From assembly GCA_965277025.1 (NCBI GenBank), contig OZ255706.1, positions 2,356,001 through 2,420,000 of the forward strand: DNA of 64,000 nucleotides, read 5' to 3'. The notes beneath the pieces were generated by a model. It ran no database searches, had not been told where the DNA came from, and saw only the letters and a list, made by a program, of their open reading frames with translations. Origin of the DNA: Methylomarinum sp965277025 (GTDB lineage: Bacteria > Pseudomonadota > Gammaproteobacteria > Methylococcales > Methylomonadaceae). The stretch's first letter is position 1, and every line of letters begins with the position of its first letter. Shown here one piece after another: positions 46,174-55,430 of the stretch. The translations under genes and the position numbers were made by a program.

Positions 46174-47717
46174 TCAGGAAATTACCCGAACTACCACCTT
46201 GTCACCCGCCTTCAAGCCCTTGCGGACAATGGTATAGACGCCATCGCTGTACCCCGTGCGTATTCTGACTGGTTGCAACCGGCCATGGCCCCTGTCGACA
46301 AAGACAATACGCTTTTCACCGGAAACTAGAATGGCTTCATCCGGTATCAATAATTGTTCGCCAAAATCCGCTTTCAACCTTACCTGGGCAAACATGCCTG
46401 GATACAGCCCTTGCTCCGATGGCGGTATTTGCAGCCGTAGCCTGGCTGTTCGACTGGAATTGTTTATAAAAGGGTCTATCTGTAATACAGTAGATTTAAA
46501 ACGCCGGTTGACATTGGTCAGGCGAACGCTGGCTTCCATGCCTGGCTGAATGGAAGGTAAATCGTGTTCATAAGCATGAGCCTCGATCCACAACGCCCCC
46601 GGGTCGGCCAACCGGAGCAAGGATTGGCCCTGTTTGAAGGCCGAACCCTGAATAATGTTTTTTTTCAACAATACACCATCGACCGGTGAAAAAATCGGTA
46701 AATAATCCACCGCTTTGCCCTGTTTGCTCAACCACTGGATTTGCGCCGGATTCAAGCCCCACAGTCTCAGCCGTTTGCAGCTGGCGGCGATCAGGGCAGC
46801 ACGTTGACGGCTAGAACCATGACGGCTGTAGCGCAGCGTTTGCAGGTATTCTTCCTGCAAGGACAATAATTCCGGACTGTAAACCGTGAATAAAATTGCG
46901 CCTTGTTGAATACGCTGGCCTTCATACCCCGCCTTCAATTGGCCTATCCAGCCATCGAAATGTAAACTGATGTCGGTCAAGCGGGTTTCATCATACTGAA
47001 CTTCTGCATATAAATGGATCGGGACAGCAAAAGCACGGCGTATCACCGGGCCGGTTTTCACCCCGATCGTTTGACGACGGCCTTCTTCAACCATCACGCC
47101 GCCTTTTTGCTGTTCTTTGTGAGTGACGGGAACCAGATCCATGCCACAAATAGGACAAGTTCCGGGCGTGGCCGATCTGACCGAGGGATGCATCGAACAG
47201 GTATAATAAGCGACATCGCCAACCGGCGTGGACGAAACCCGATGAAGCCCTTCGCGGCCTGTCGCCATATCAAACACCAAATCTACATGGTGACTGTCAT
47301 CGCTCACCGCCTCGACCACCAGCACCCAACTGCCGGCCATCGGCAACTCGAAATCGCCTTGATAACGCCCGCCGCCAAGCGGCGAAATATCTGCCTGAGC
47401 CTTCATCGCCGGCATCGAGCCCATCGCGGGCATGGTGGCAATGGCTTTAAGCCGGACATTATCGAGCGGCTGTTTTTTTTGATCGCTTATTTCAATCAGC
47501 AAGCGGTTTTTGCCGACTTCAGGTTTGCCGGACAGCAACGAAACAGCTACGTTAAAAGGTCCGGCCTGAATAAATTCGGCATTGCCTGCAGAAGCGTTAT
47601 CCCCCCTTCCCAATCCTGCTGAACAAACCAGAGCGTCAGTAAAATCAATACAAACAGCGCTGAAATGCCCACACTGTATTCTTTGTTCAACGACCATGCC
47701 GATTTACTCATATTCAT
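46174..47717 (-). pseudogene. cusB: CusB-type periplasmic adaptor, one frame break
   Basis: The start ATG at 47717 (MNMSKSAWSLNKEYSVGISA, membrane anchor) has AGGAG before it and overlaps the end of cusC. After QQDWEGG the frame breaks at a G-run (six, seven expected near 47600-47606) and resumes DNASAGNAEFIQAGPF. Further on are a YtkA/FixH-like domain (PLDNVRLKAIATMPAMGSMP), a metal-binding YHS-like segment (YYTCSMHPSVRSATPGTCPI, CGMDLVP) and the HlyD-type core (GWIGQLKAGYEGQRIQQGA). It links the pump to the outer-membrane channel and may hand over metal ions. A single homopolymer base decides whether it is intact. Confidence 0.88.
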
Positions 47718-48551
47718 GCTCCTGCCGCCATTCCGAGGCGAACACCACGCCGGTAACCGCCAGCAATTGGGCGTATTGCGCATATTGATCGCGTAATGCT
47801 TTCAATCTTTTGCGTTCAGCCGTCAGCAATTGGCTCTCGGCTGTCAACAAGGTCAGAAAATCACCTTCCCCGGATTGATATTCCACCAGTGCGGCATCCA
47901 GATTTTCCCTGGCCAATGGTGATATTTCCTGGACATACAGTTCATGCACCTGTTGCGCCTGTCGCCAGAATGCAAGCGTTTGCGTCAGCATCTCGCGTAA
48001 AGTGATGCGAAGATCCTGCAAATCCCAACGCAAAGCCTGTTGCTCGGCGCGCAGACTTTCTTCCCGGCTTTGGCGCTTGTTCAGATCAAAAGGCAGATTC
48101 ATCGCGACGCCCACCTGCCAGCGCTTGGCATCCTGATTCCATAAACTGTTGTAACGGGCTACCACATTGACCGCCGGATAACGATCTTTTTCCGCCAATG
48201 ACAATTCATGCGCCTTCTGTCGTTGCAGCGCCTGTTGCTTTTATATTAGCGCTTGTTGATTAAGACTGGCCAGTAATCGCGGCGCCAGATCTTCGGGCAA
48301 ACGGGTCAGTGGTATCCCGCCATCCAGATCGATGTTGGTTTTTGCATTGAAATTTCCCAGTCTTTTTAGTTCGCTTTCATCCCTGACCAGCATCGCCTGT
48401 AACTCCAGCGCTTCCTGCTGCAATAGATGACGGGCGTGCATGGCCTGCAACACAGAAGATTTTCCCGTCATTCCGGCCGCATATTTGGCCCGGGCGACAG
48501 CGACGAAGGTCCGCCACAATTTCTGATGGTGTTGATTGATGCGTAATAATT
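47704..48551 (-). pseudogene. cusC: CusC-type outer membrane channel, C-terminal part
   Basis: The reading continues from the IS junction (LRINQHHQKLWRTFVAVARA) through AKYAAGMTGKSSVLQAMHAR. An in-frame TAA near 48241 lies between NQQALI and KQQALQRQKAHELS, and the gene then runs to WRQEHEYE at 47704. Both sides of the TAA share one frame, so it is a nonsense change (a CAA would fit). It is an outer-membrane efflux protein (TolC type, helical periplasmic tunnel). It is interrupted by the IS at 48552-49676 as well. Confidence 0.87.
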
Positions 48552-49676
48552 TAGAAGTTACGCATTGACAGGCAATGTTAAACTATGGGTTTAAAAAATC
48601 CCAAAGTCAATGCAAGGCAAACCTTGATAAGAGAAATAACACGCCCCTCAACAGCCTGCTGTACATTACCCATGTATATTGGTTTTTTATTAAGTGAGCC
48701 GAAACAAGCTGGTTGTCGACGATTAGGAGAAGTCATGTCAATATCACATGATAGCGTAAATCGATTTCTAAATCGGGAGCATTACACTGGGCGAGATTTA
48801 TACAATGAAGCCAGCGCAAGCCTGAATTTAAAGGGCGGAACCTTGAGTGTTGACGATAGTGTTCTTGATAAACCTTATAGCCAATATATGGCATATGTCA
48901 GTTATTTTTGGTCGGGAAAACATCATAGAGCAGTCAAGGGAATCAATCTTGTCACGTTGTACTACACAGACATTCAAGGAAAACACCAACCACTGAATTT
49001 CCGGGTGGTCGATAAGGCGGAAGGAAAGACAAAAAATGACTATTTTCAAGACATGCTGACCGAAGTATTAGCTTGGGGACTAGAACCTGGTTTTATAACA
49101 GGAGATAGCTGGTACAGTTGCGTGGATAATCTTAAATTGATAAGAAATCATCAGACAGGATTATTCTTTGCAGTGGAAGGTAATCGATTAGTCTCTGTTG
49201 AAAAAGGTTCATGGGTTCAAGTCAGGCAATTAGAAATCCCGGAAGACGGCTTAATGGTTTGGCTCAAAAATTTTGGGTATGTGAAATTATTTCGGACGAC
49301 CTTGAAAGAACAAGTTCGCCATTACATAAGTTCACTACCTGATGAAGAAAAAACCGCTGTTTTTGACAAGAAAGCATTTACCGAACAACATGACAGGCAT
49401 TGGCAGATTGAGCAATATCATCGGGCAATAAAGCAGGTGTGTAATATTGAGCGGTTCCATGTTCGCAATAAAAGAGCAATAAATAATCATATTTTTTCTG
49501 CAATTTGTGGCTTTGTTCAATTACAAAAATTGAGCTTTGCAGACGTGATTAATAATTGCTATAGCGTACAGCGGAATTTATTCAACGATGTTATGGCTTC
49601 GTTTATCGACACCTTTATGCCAAATATGAATCATTTAAACCCAAAATTTCGATCTGTTGTCAATGCGTAACTTCTA
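48552..49676 (+). mobile_element. IS4/IS701-like element, copy 2
   Basis: 1125 bp, the same ends as 9062-10186, flanked by TAATT (48547-48551 and 49677-49681). Removal plus one duplication restores the cusC frame (QQL-LRINQHH). Confidence 0.94.
48585..49670 (+). CDS. IS4/IS701-like transposase, copy 2
   Basis: 361 residues, almost identical to 9068-10153 (differences at IERFHVRN versus IERFQVRN and at MNHLNPKF versus MNHLIPKF). Intact. Confidence 0.92.
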   Translation: MGLKNPKVNARQTLIREITRPSTACCTLPMYIGFLLSEPKQAGCRRLGEVMSISHDSVNRFLNREHYTGRDLYNEASASLNLKGGTLSVDDSVLDKPYSQYMAYVSYFWSGKHHRAVKGINLVTLYYTDIQGKHQPLNFRVVDKAEGKTKNDYFQDMLTEVLAWGLEPGFITGDSWYSCVDNLKLIRNHQTGLFFAVEGNRLVSVEKGSWVQVRQLEIPEDGLMVWLKNFGYVKLFRTTLKEQVRHYISSLPDEEKTAVFDKKAFTEQHDRHWQIEQYHRAIKQVCNIERFHVRNKRAINNHIFSAICGFVQLQKLSFADVINNCYSVQRNLFNDVMASFIDTFMPNMNHLNPKFRSVVNA

Positions 49677-50135
49677 TAATTGTTGATGGTATTGGCGTTG
49701 AGCATAGGCCAATCGAATCTGCTTGGCCAGATTGACCCGCCCCTGTTGTTCCTGCGCCGCCCGAACATCGGCTCGTGCGGAAGAAATGCGCTGACGTAAC
49801 GACAAAACGCCAAACCAGGGCAACGGCTGGCTTAATTCAACGATATAGCCATCAGAAGATTGATTGTCTGCAAAGGTCTGAGGCGCCATCGTCAACATCA
49901 CCTGGGCGTCATCCAAGCGGCCTTCACTTTCGCTGTCAAGGCGTTGCGCCTGCCACCGGGCCTGCAACGCCTGTTGCGCGCCATTGCAGGCCAACGACTG
50001 CCTAACCAGACTGTCCAGTGAATCAATAAGCGACGCTTTACAGCTATCTTGCGCTGTTGAATAAGCTGGGATGAGGTAAAGCCCCAGCAAAGCCAGTACG
50101 ACAATTTTTTGTCGCAAAAACAAAGAAAAAAACAT
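49677..50135 (-). pseudogene. cusC: CusC-type channel, N-terminal part
   Basis: It starts MFFSLFLRQKIVVLALLGLY with a signal peptide, then CNGAQQALQARWQAQRLDSE and VELSQPLPWFGVLSLRQRIS, the usual N-terminal outer-membrane efflux repeat. The frame reaches the IS after RQYHQQL. Together with 47704-48551 it makes a protein of about 435 residues apart from the TAA near 48241. Confidence 0.87.
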
Positions 50136-50149
50136 TTAGACATTCCTGA

Positions 50150-50180
50150 AGAAACGCTGAACAAGTCAGCGCTTCTCTGA
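50150..50180. repeat. Solo DRE ends
   Basis: GAAACGCTGAACAAGTCAGCGCTTCTC consists of the two DRE ends back to back without the body. Similar GCCAGCGCTGC and GCCAGCGCATT motifs follow to about 50222. Confidence 0.65.
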
Positions 50181-50284
50181 TGTAACAAGCCAGCGCTGCT
50201 CTCATCATGAGCCAGCGCATTTTCAATCATGCGTTACAAACAGGTGTGTTTAAATGCGTAACCGGGAAGTGGATAACTAGGTTT

Positions 50285-51968
50285 GTTCCCATCTATAAAT
50301 GCTAAAACATTGAAATACAAACAAAAAGCCGCCAAAAGGTGCTGATAAATCCGGTGTTGGATGGTATAATTATGCACTAAGTCATTGAAACATAATGAAA
50401 CCATCCCACACCGGAGATAACAATGCGACAAAAATGCACTGTCCAGCGTAGTATATTTCATTTTTTCGTTGATCACGAGATCGGACAGGAATTACAAGCC
50501 ATTTCCACTTGGCTGGATGATCATCCTGAGGTACTGGAATGGGTGGTAACCGATCTCCTGGAGGCAAAGGTTACAGATTGTGGTCGCAAAGGCATGCCAG
50601 TGGAGTCAGTGCTGCGCTGTGCAATTCTCAAGCAATACCGGCAGGTGAGTTACGAGGAGCTGGCGTTCTACCTGCTGGATTCGCAATCATTCCAGGCATT
50701 TGCCCGGTTACCCGTGGAGGTTATTCCCAGAAAAGCAGCGTTACAGCGAACCATCAGCAAGATCAGTGATACGACCTGGGAAAAAATCAATCAGGCCATA
50801 CTGGGACAGGCCAGGGAGGCGGGCGTGGAGCGAGGACAAGTCATTCGTCTGGACAGCACGGTAACGGACGCGAATATTCACGAACCCAGTGATAGCAGTT
50901 TGTTGTGGGATGGTGTGCGCGTCTTGGCCCGACTGTTCGAGCGGGCAAAGGAATTATCGGGTGGCAAACCACTGCCTTGCCAGAATCATTGCCGACGGGC
51001 TAAAAGGCGCATGTGTAGTATTCGCTATATACGCGGCCGGGACAAGAAAGCCGCCTTATATCAGGATCTGATCCGGGTGACGCGGATGAGCCTGTCGTAT
51101 ATCGAGCCGGTTTACCAAGCGCTGGCAGGGTCACGGGCAGATCCCGCCCGTTGCGCGGCCTGGCTGGAAGAAGTCGAATACTATCGCACATTGATCGAGC
51201 AGATTATCGAACAAACAGAACGGCGTGTTTTTCAGGGTGAAAAAGTGCCGGCCCAGGAAAAGATCTTCAGCCTTTTTGAAGCGCATACGGATATCATCAT
51301 CAAAGGCAGCCGGGATATCCAGTATGGTCATAAATTGAACCTGGTGACAGGTCAAAGCGGACTGGTATTGGATGTGGTGGTCGAAGCGGGTAATCCGGCC
51401 GATACGGAACGCTTGCTGCCCATGCTGGAGCGCCACATACAACACTATGGCAAGGCGCCCCGGCAAATGGCTGTTGATGGTGGCTATGCCAGCGAAGCTA
51501 ACCTGAAAGAGGCCAGGGCGAAAGGCGTCAAGGACATGGCTTTTCATAAAAAAAGAGGCCTGGATGTCCAGGAGATGGTCAAAAGTAAGCGGGTCTACCG
51601 CAAGCTGCGCAACTTTCGAGCAGGTATTGAAGCGGGTATTTCGTATCTGAAACGCAGCTTTGGATTGAATCGATGCAACTGGAAAGGACTGGAGCATTTC
51701 AAGGCTTACGTGTGGTCGGCGGTTGTCACGCATAACCTGGTTACGTTGGCGCGCTTGAAGCCAGTTTGAACCAGTCGGCTACTGACTTTTTTTGAAATGG
51801 GGATATCACCTCAGGGGGTTATTCGTCCAAAAAATGGAATTTTGGCCATCATAGCTTCCTGCAATCGACAATAGACTGGGTTGGACCGTAAATTAATTTA
51901 TTCGGTATTTTGGAATACGCTAATTATCTGAATACTGGCGTCATATATAGCTATTTATAGACGGGAAC
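50285..51968 (+). mobile_element. ISNCY-like element
   Basis: 1684 bp. The ends GTTCCCATCTATAAAT and the inverse of GTTCCCGTCTATAAAT are flanked by a 7-bp duplication TAGGTTT (50278-50284, 51969-51975). It separates the Cys-rich protein gene from cusC. Confidence 0.88.
50423..51769 (+). CDS. ISNCY-like transposase
   Basis: 448 residues, uninterrupted. The N-terminal DUF772-like part (RQVSYEELAFYLLDSQSFQA) precedes VIRLDSTVTDANIHEPSDSS, QMAVDGGYASEANLKEARA and FRAGIEAGISYLKRSFGLNR, the probable DDE residues. Family assignment is by overall pattern. Confidence 0.85.
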   Translation: MRQKCTVQRSIFHFFVDHEIGQELQAISTWLDDHPEVLEWVVTDLLEAKVTDCGRKGMPVESVLRCAILKQYRQVSYEELAFYLLDSQSFQAFARLPVEVIPRKAALQRTISKISDTTWEKINQAILGQAREAGVERGQVIRLDSTVTDANIHEPSDSSLLWDGVRVLARLFERAKELSGGKPLPCQNHCRRAKRRMCSIRYIRGRDKKAALYQDLIRVTRMSLSYIEPVYQALAGSRADPARCAAWLEEVEYYRTLIEQIIEQTERRVFQGEKVPAQEKIFSLFEAHTDIIIKGSRDIQYGHKLNLVTGQSGLVLDVVVEAGNPADTERLLPMLERHIQHYGKAPRQMAVDGGYASEANLKEARAKGVKDMAFHKKRGLDVQEMVKSKRVYRKLRNFRAGIEAGISYLKRSFGLNRCNWKGLEHFKAYVWSAVVTHNLVTLARLKPV

Positions 51969-52375
51969 TAGGTTTGTGTGCCGACATGCCCGGGATCACC
52001 ATCCGGGCGAGATAAGAAAAGCCCTGGTAATGAGCGGATCAACGCCGACCAAAGCAGGAAAAACAACAAAGAAATGGCGAGCCATGCAGGGGGATCAAAG
52101 GCGTAGGAATCGACAAACACAAACGGCTTGTCCTTATCGATATCGATGAGTTTGACGGTCAGTTCGGTATCGAAATCACAGCAGACCGTAGCCGCTTTCA
52201 TTGCACCCGCCGCTTTTTGCTGTTTCATCTCATCACAACAACAATGCTCGATCGGCCCGCTATGCCCCATCATCTGACAGGCGAAAACAGTCTCGACATT
52301 CAGCAGTAACGACAGTATGACCAGGCATGCCGCCAGCCGCTTGCGTGTGAGTAAGGATATTTTCGAGTCCGTCAT
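51968..52375 (-). CDS. Small Cys-rich membrane protein near the metal efflux genes
   Basis: 135 residues. A signal-like N-terminal helix (LAACLVILSLLLNVETVFAC) is followed by a Cys/Met/His stretch (CQMMGHSGPIEHCCCDEMKQ, CCDFD) able to bind thiol-seeking or copper-type metals. One C-terminal membrane helix follows (WLAISLLFFLLWSALIRSL). Its stop TAG is formed at the IS border and would be the same without the IS. It probably headed the cusCBA operon and acts in metal sensing or delivery at the membrane. That role is inference from context; I know no named family. Confidence 0.75.
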   Translation of the reverse strand: MTDSKISLLTRKRLAACLVILSLLLNVETVFACQMMGHSGPIEHCCCDEMKQQKAAGAMKAATVCCDFDTELTVKLIDIDKDKPFVFVDSYAFDPPAWLAISLLFFLLWSALIRSLPGLFLSRPDGDPGHVGTQT

Positions 52376-52474
52376 ACTTTAAATATTAGCATAAACGCTA
52401 TGCTTGAAAAATAACTTATGCTTTCTGGGAGCTTCTTAATCGCAATGACTGCTCAATTGAAAATGCAGCGATCA

Positions 52475-52503
52475 TTGATTTTTCAGTCTTCTTTATATAT
52501 GAT
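52475..52503 (+). promoter_or_regulatory. Sigma-70 promoter of the ars genes
   Basis: TTGATT (52475-52480), a 17-bp spacer and TATGAT (52498-52503). Transcription would start near 52510, about 140 bp before arsC, inside or next to the operator below. Confidence 0.65.
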
Positions 52504-52512
52504 TATCCATAT

Positions 52513-52529
52513 ATCAATATTTACTTGAT
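52513..52529 (+). promoter_or_regulatory. ArsR/SmtB-type operator candidate
   Basis: ATCAA-N7-TTGAT (ATCAATATTTACTTGAT) is an imperfect dyad of the kind bound by ArsR repressors, placed just after the -10 box. No arsR gene is adjacent. Confidence 0.55.
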
Positions 52530-52651
52530 GGTAGTCACTCGGCTGCTTGCATTTAACCGGTGCAGATCATTCAGCCTGACATGCTGAACCATACAAGCCG
52601 ATACGACTAATTCCTTGCAAAGCAAACAATAATATTTCGGAGACTGTAGAA

Positions 52652-53140
52652 ATGACTCATAAATCCTATAACGTCCTCGTCGTCTGTACGGGTAACTCCT
52701 GTCGCAGCGTGATGACTGAAGCACTGTTGAATCATTATGGCAAAGGCCGGATCAAGGCATATTCCGCTGGCAGCCATCCGATCGGCAGAATCAACGAGGG
52801 CGCATTGGCGACGCTCAAACGGCATGGACTCCCGACCGAAGGTTATCAAAGCCAGTCCTGGGAAGACTTTGAAGATATTCCAATGGATATCGTTATCACT
52901 GTTTGCGATAACGCGGCGGGGGAGGTCTGCCCTGCTTACCTTGGCGGCTCGGTGCGCGCCCATTGGGGAGTGTCTGACCCGGGTCATGTGGAAGGAACGG
53001 AGGAAGAAAAAATCGCTGCTTTTGAAAAAACTTTTTCCATTTTTGAAAATCGCGTCAAAAAAATGCTGGCTCTGCCTTTTGAAAAAATGAACCGCCAAGA
53101 GTTGACTGACAAACTCAATGAAGTCGGAAAAACAGAATAG
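52652..53140 (+). CDS. arsC: Arsenate reductase, low-molecular-weight phosphatase type
   Basis: 162 residues. The CX5R loop is VVCTGNSCRS with Cys12 and Arg18. Another conserved Cys is in ITVCDNAAGEVCP, and the aspartate loop is in WGVSDPGHVEG. It reduces arsenate to arsenite in the cytoplasm. AAAATCGGAG-type sites are replaced here by CGGAGACTG before the ATG. It lies 10 bp ahead of the ACR3 gene, and both share the promoter upstream. Confidence 0.93.
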   Translation: MTHKSYNVLVVCTGNSCRSVMTEALLNHYGKGRIKAYSAGSHPIGRINEGALATLKRHGLPTEGYQSQSWEDFEDIPMDIVITVCDNAAGEVCPAYLGGSVRAHWGVSDPGHVEGTEEEKIAAFEKTFSIFENRVKKMLALPFEKMNRQELTDKLNEVGKTE

Positions 53141-53150
53141 GAATCAGGCC

Positions 53151-54239
53151 ATGACTGCACAGCACAGTAACGCACCACAGTCTGAAGCTAAACGTTTGAG
53201 CTTGTTTGAACGTTATTTGTCGATATGGGTGGCAGTATGCATGGCTATCGGCATATTTATGGGCAAGCAATTTCCGGCGGTTACGGACAGTTTGCGTAAA
53301 TTGGAGTTTGGCCAGGACACGCATATCAATTTACCGATTGCGGTGCTGATCTGGCTGATGATTTATCCGATGATGCTGAAAATCGATTTTTCCAGTGTCT
53401 TGAATGTGCGCAAAAGGCCGCGCGGTATTCTGATCACCCTGTTTGTCAACTGGCTGGTGAAACCGTTTTCAATGGCGCTGATCGCCTGGCTGTTTTTCAA
53501 ACATTTATGGCTGCCGATCATCGGCGCGGAACTGGCTGATCAATATATCGCCGGGTGTATTATTCTGGCGGCCGCACCCTGTACCGCGATGGTGTTTGTC
53601 TGGTCTTACCTGACCGATGGCGACCCGGCCTATACGCTGGTGCAGGTCTCGGTCAATGACTTGATGATGCTGATTCTGTTTGCGCCGATTGTCGCTTTTC
53701 TGATCAATGGCGCCAGTGATCTGACCGTACCTTATGACGTATTGTTCTACAGCGTCATCGCTTTCATCGTCATTCCGCTGGCATTGGGCAGTTTAAGCCG
53801 TGTTCTGTTGATTCGCCTGAAAGGACTGGATTGGTTTGAAAATCGTTTTATCGCTTTTTTTCATCCAATTACTGTACTGGCCTTGCTGATGACTCTGGTT
53901 TTCATCTTCGCTTTTCAAGCCGATAATATTACCGGGAAATTTTTGCATGTCGTGTTGATCGCCATTCCCATTCTGATTCAGGTCTACTTTAATTCTTCTT
54001 TGGCTTATGGCCTGATGAAACTATTCAAGGTGCCCTACAATGTCGCAGCCCCCGGCGCTTTGATCGGCGCCAGCAACTTCTTCGAACTGGCTGTGGCTAC
54101 AGCCATCGCCTTGTACGGCCCGGAATCCGGCGCGGCGCTGGCAACCGTGGTCGGCGTGCTGGTTGAGGTTCCGATGATGCTTTCCGTTTGCGCTTTCTGT
54201 AATCGTACCCGACACTGGTTTCCAGAAGAAACGGCTTAA
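53151..54239 (+). CDS. Arsenite efflux permease ACR3
   Basis: 362 residues with about ten membrane helices. ACR3 features include FERYLSIWVAVCMAIGIFMG, the conserved Cys in ILAAAPCTAMVFVWSY, and VAAPGALIGASNFFELAVAT near the end. It exports arsenite (or antimonite) using the proton gradient. The start at 53151 follows AGGAATCAGGCC; an upstream in-frame start at 53118 lies inside arsC and is less likely. Its end overlaps the convergent lipoprotein gene by four bases. Confidence 0.93.
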   Translation: MTAQHSNAPQSEAKRLSLFERYLSIWVAVCMAIGIFMGKQFPAVTDSLRKLEFGQDTHINLPIAVLIWLMIYPMMLKIDFSSVLNVRKRPRGILITLFVNWLVKPFSMALIAWLFFKHLWLPIIGAELADQYIAGCIILAAAPCTAMVFVWSYLTDGDPAYTLVQVSVNDLMMLILFAPIVAFLINGASDLTVPYDVLFYSVIAFIVIPLALGSLSRVLLIRLKGLDWFENRFIAFFHPITVLALLMTLVFIFAFQADNITGKFLHVVLIAIPILIQVYFNSSLAYGLMKLFKVPYNVAAPGALIGASNFFELAVATAIALYGPESGAALATVVGVLVEVPMMLSVCAFCNRTRHWFPEETA

Positions 54240-55315
54240 CGCAACGGCACAGTCAGGGTCGGACCATCGAACTGGTTCTGACCCGACTGCAATTCAAACA
54301 GTTGCGTCAATAACATAAAAGTCGATTTGGATTGTAAATCATTATCGGCAATATAAAACCAGTAACCTCGGTAATTCACCGCCAGAAAAGCATTCTTAGG
54401 AAACGACTGGCTGGAATGAATTTTAAACAATCCGCCAGCTGGCGTTTCATCCCACTCGAATAGCCGCCCATCGCTGTTTTTGGTCAGCGTCACCCACCCC
54501 GCTTGTCGATGTTCTTCGGGGACATCGATATTTTGTGATAAATAAAACATCAAGCCCACCATGGAACGGGTACGCATGGTAATTTGTTCGGGTGATGTTT
54601 GCAATTCATTACTGCCAATCTGGATCGCGCCGATGGTTTTGTTGTCAGATGACGCCTTGAGATCAAGCAAGCGGGTTAATTGCTCGATTTCATCAGCAGA
54701 AATGCCTTCGGTTTTGATGTACAAAAAAATACCGGCCTGATTGCGGCCAATGACAATCTGATCAGAGGATTGCAGCTTTTGCAGCAAATCCAGCATTTGC
54801 TTGAAACGCCGATAGCGCGGTGCCTGACTTGGTGTCGGCCCGGAGGCGCTGGGGGCGTTGTATAAATCATTGATGCGTTCCACGCAAAGCCCGAAAATAC
54901 GCTCCATTTTCCAACCGGACTGGCTCATCACCAGTATGGCCTCCAACGGTAATGAAGATAAAATGCTTTTTAAAAAATCCTCACCCTGCAGCGGCGCCAA
55001 AGACAAGGTCGGTTTATCGAAATAGGAAATACCCAGACTGGGTTTGACGATATTGCCGCCAGGACCTAAGTCGAGACTGGTGTCCGCGCCCACACTACCG
55101 GAAAAACTGAATGAAGCGGTTATGCTGTTGAGCTTGAGAAAATAAGGGGTATCGCGATATTTCAGCCGAACAAGATTGAGCAGCATTTGCTGATTCAAGG
55201 TATTGATAGCTGCCTGATTGTAGGCGGGGTGCGTGGCGTCCAATGCGTTTGGACCAAATGAAGACTGACAACCGCTCAGTAGAAAAAACAGCATTATAAT
55301 GATGATAAATCGCAT
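54236..55315 (-). CDS. Uncharacterised lipoprotein
   Basis: 359 residues. The lipobox FLLSGC (Cys16) is followed by a conserved-looking region NQQMLLNLVRLKYRDTPYFL, a Gly/Ser-rich stretch (SFSGSVGADTSLDLGPGG), and a C-terminal RSMVGLMFYLSQNIDVPEEH and YWFYIADNDLQSKSTFMLL. This arrangement recurs in hypothetical lipoproteins of many proteobacteria. I recognise no function. It converges with the ACR3 gene and has no operon partner. Confidence 0.75.
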   Translation of the reverse strand: MRFIIIIMLFFLLSGCQSSFGPNALDATHPAYNQAAINTLNQQMLLNLVRLKYRDTPYFLKLNSITASFSFSGSVGADTSLDLGPGGNIVKPSLGISYFDKPTLSLAPLQGEDFLKSILSSLPLEAILVMSQSGWKMERIFGLCVERINDLYNAPSASGPTPSQAPRYRRFKQMLDLLQKLQSSDQIVIGRNQAGIFLYIKTEGISADEIEQLTRLLDLKASSDNKTIGAIQIGSNELQTSPEQITMRTRSMVGLMFYLSQNIDVPEEHRQAGWVTLTKNSDGRLFEWDETPAGGLFKIHSSQSFPKNAFLAVNYRGYWFYIADNDLQSKSTFMLLTQLFELQSGQNQFDGPTLTVPLR

Positions 55316-55430
55316 GGTTTTGATATCAAGTGTTTAGCAAGAAGTTTTACTGTATTAAAAGCTTATCAAAATATTCTTTAATAACCGCCAAAATCGCAGA
55401 ATTACGCGGATATAAATTATTGAAATTCTG

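Noticed and set aside
47014..47622. 202-codon frame opposite cusB
   Set aside because: It is antisense to the conserved adaptor gene, with shadow-like composition and no start signal.
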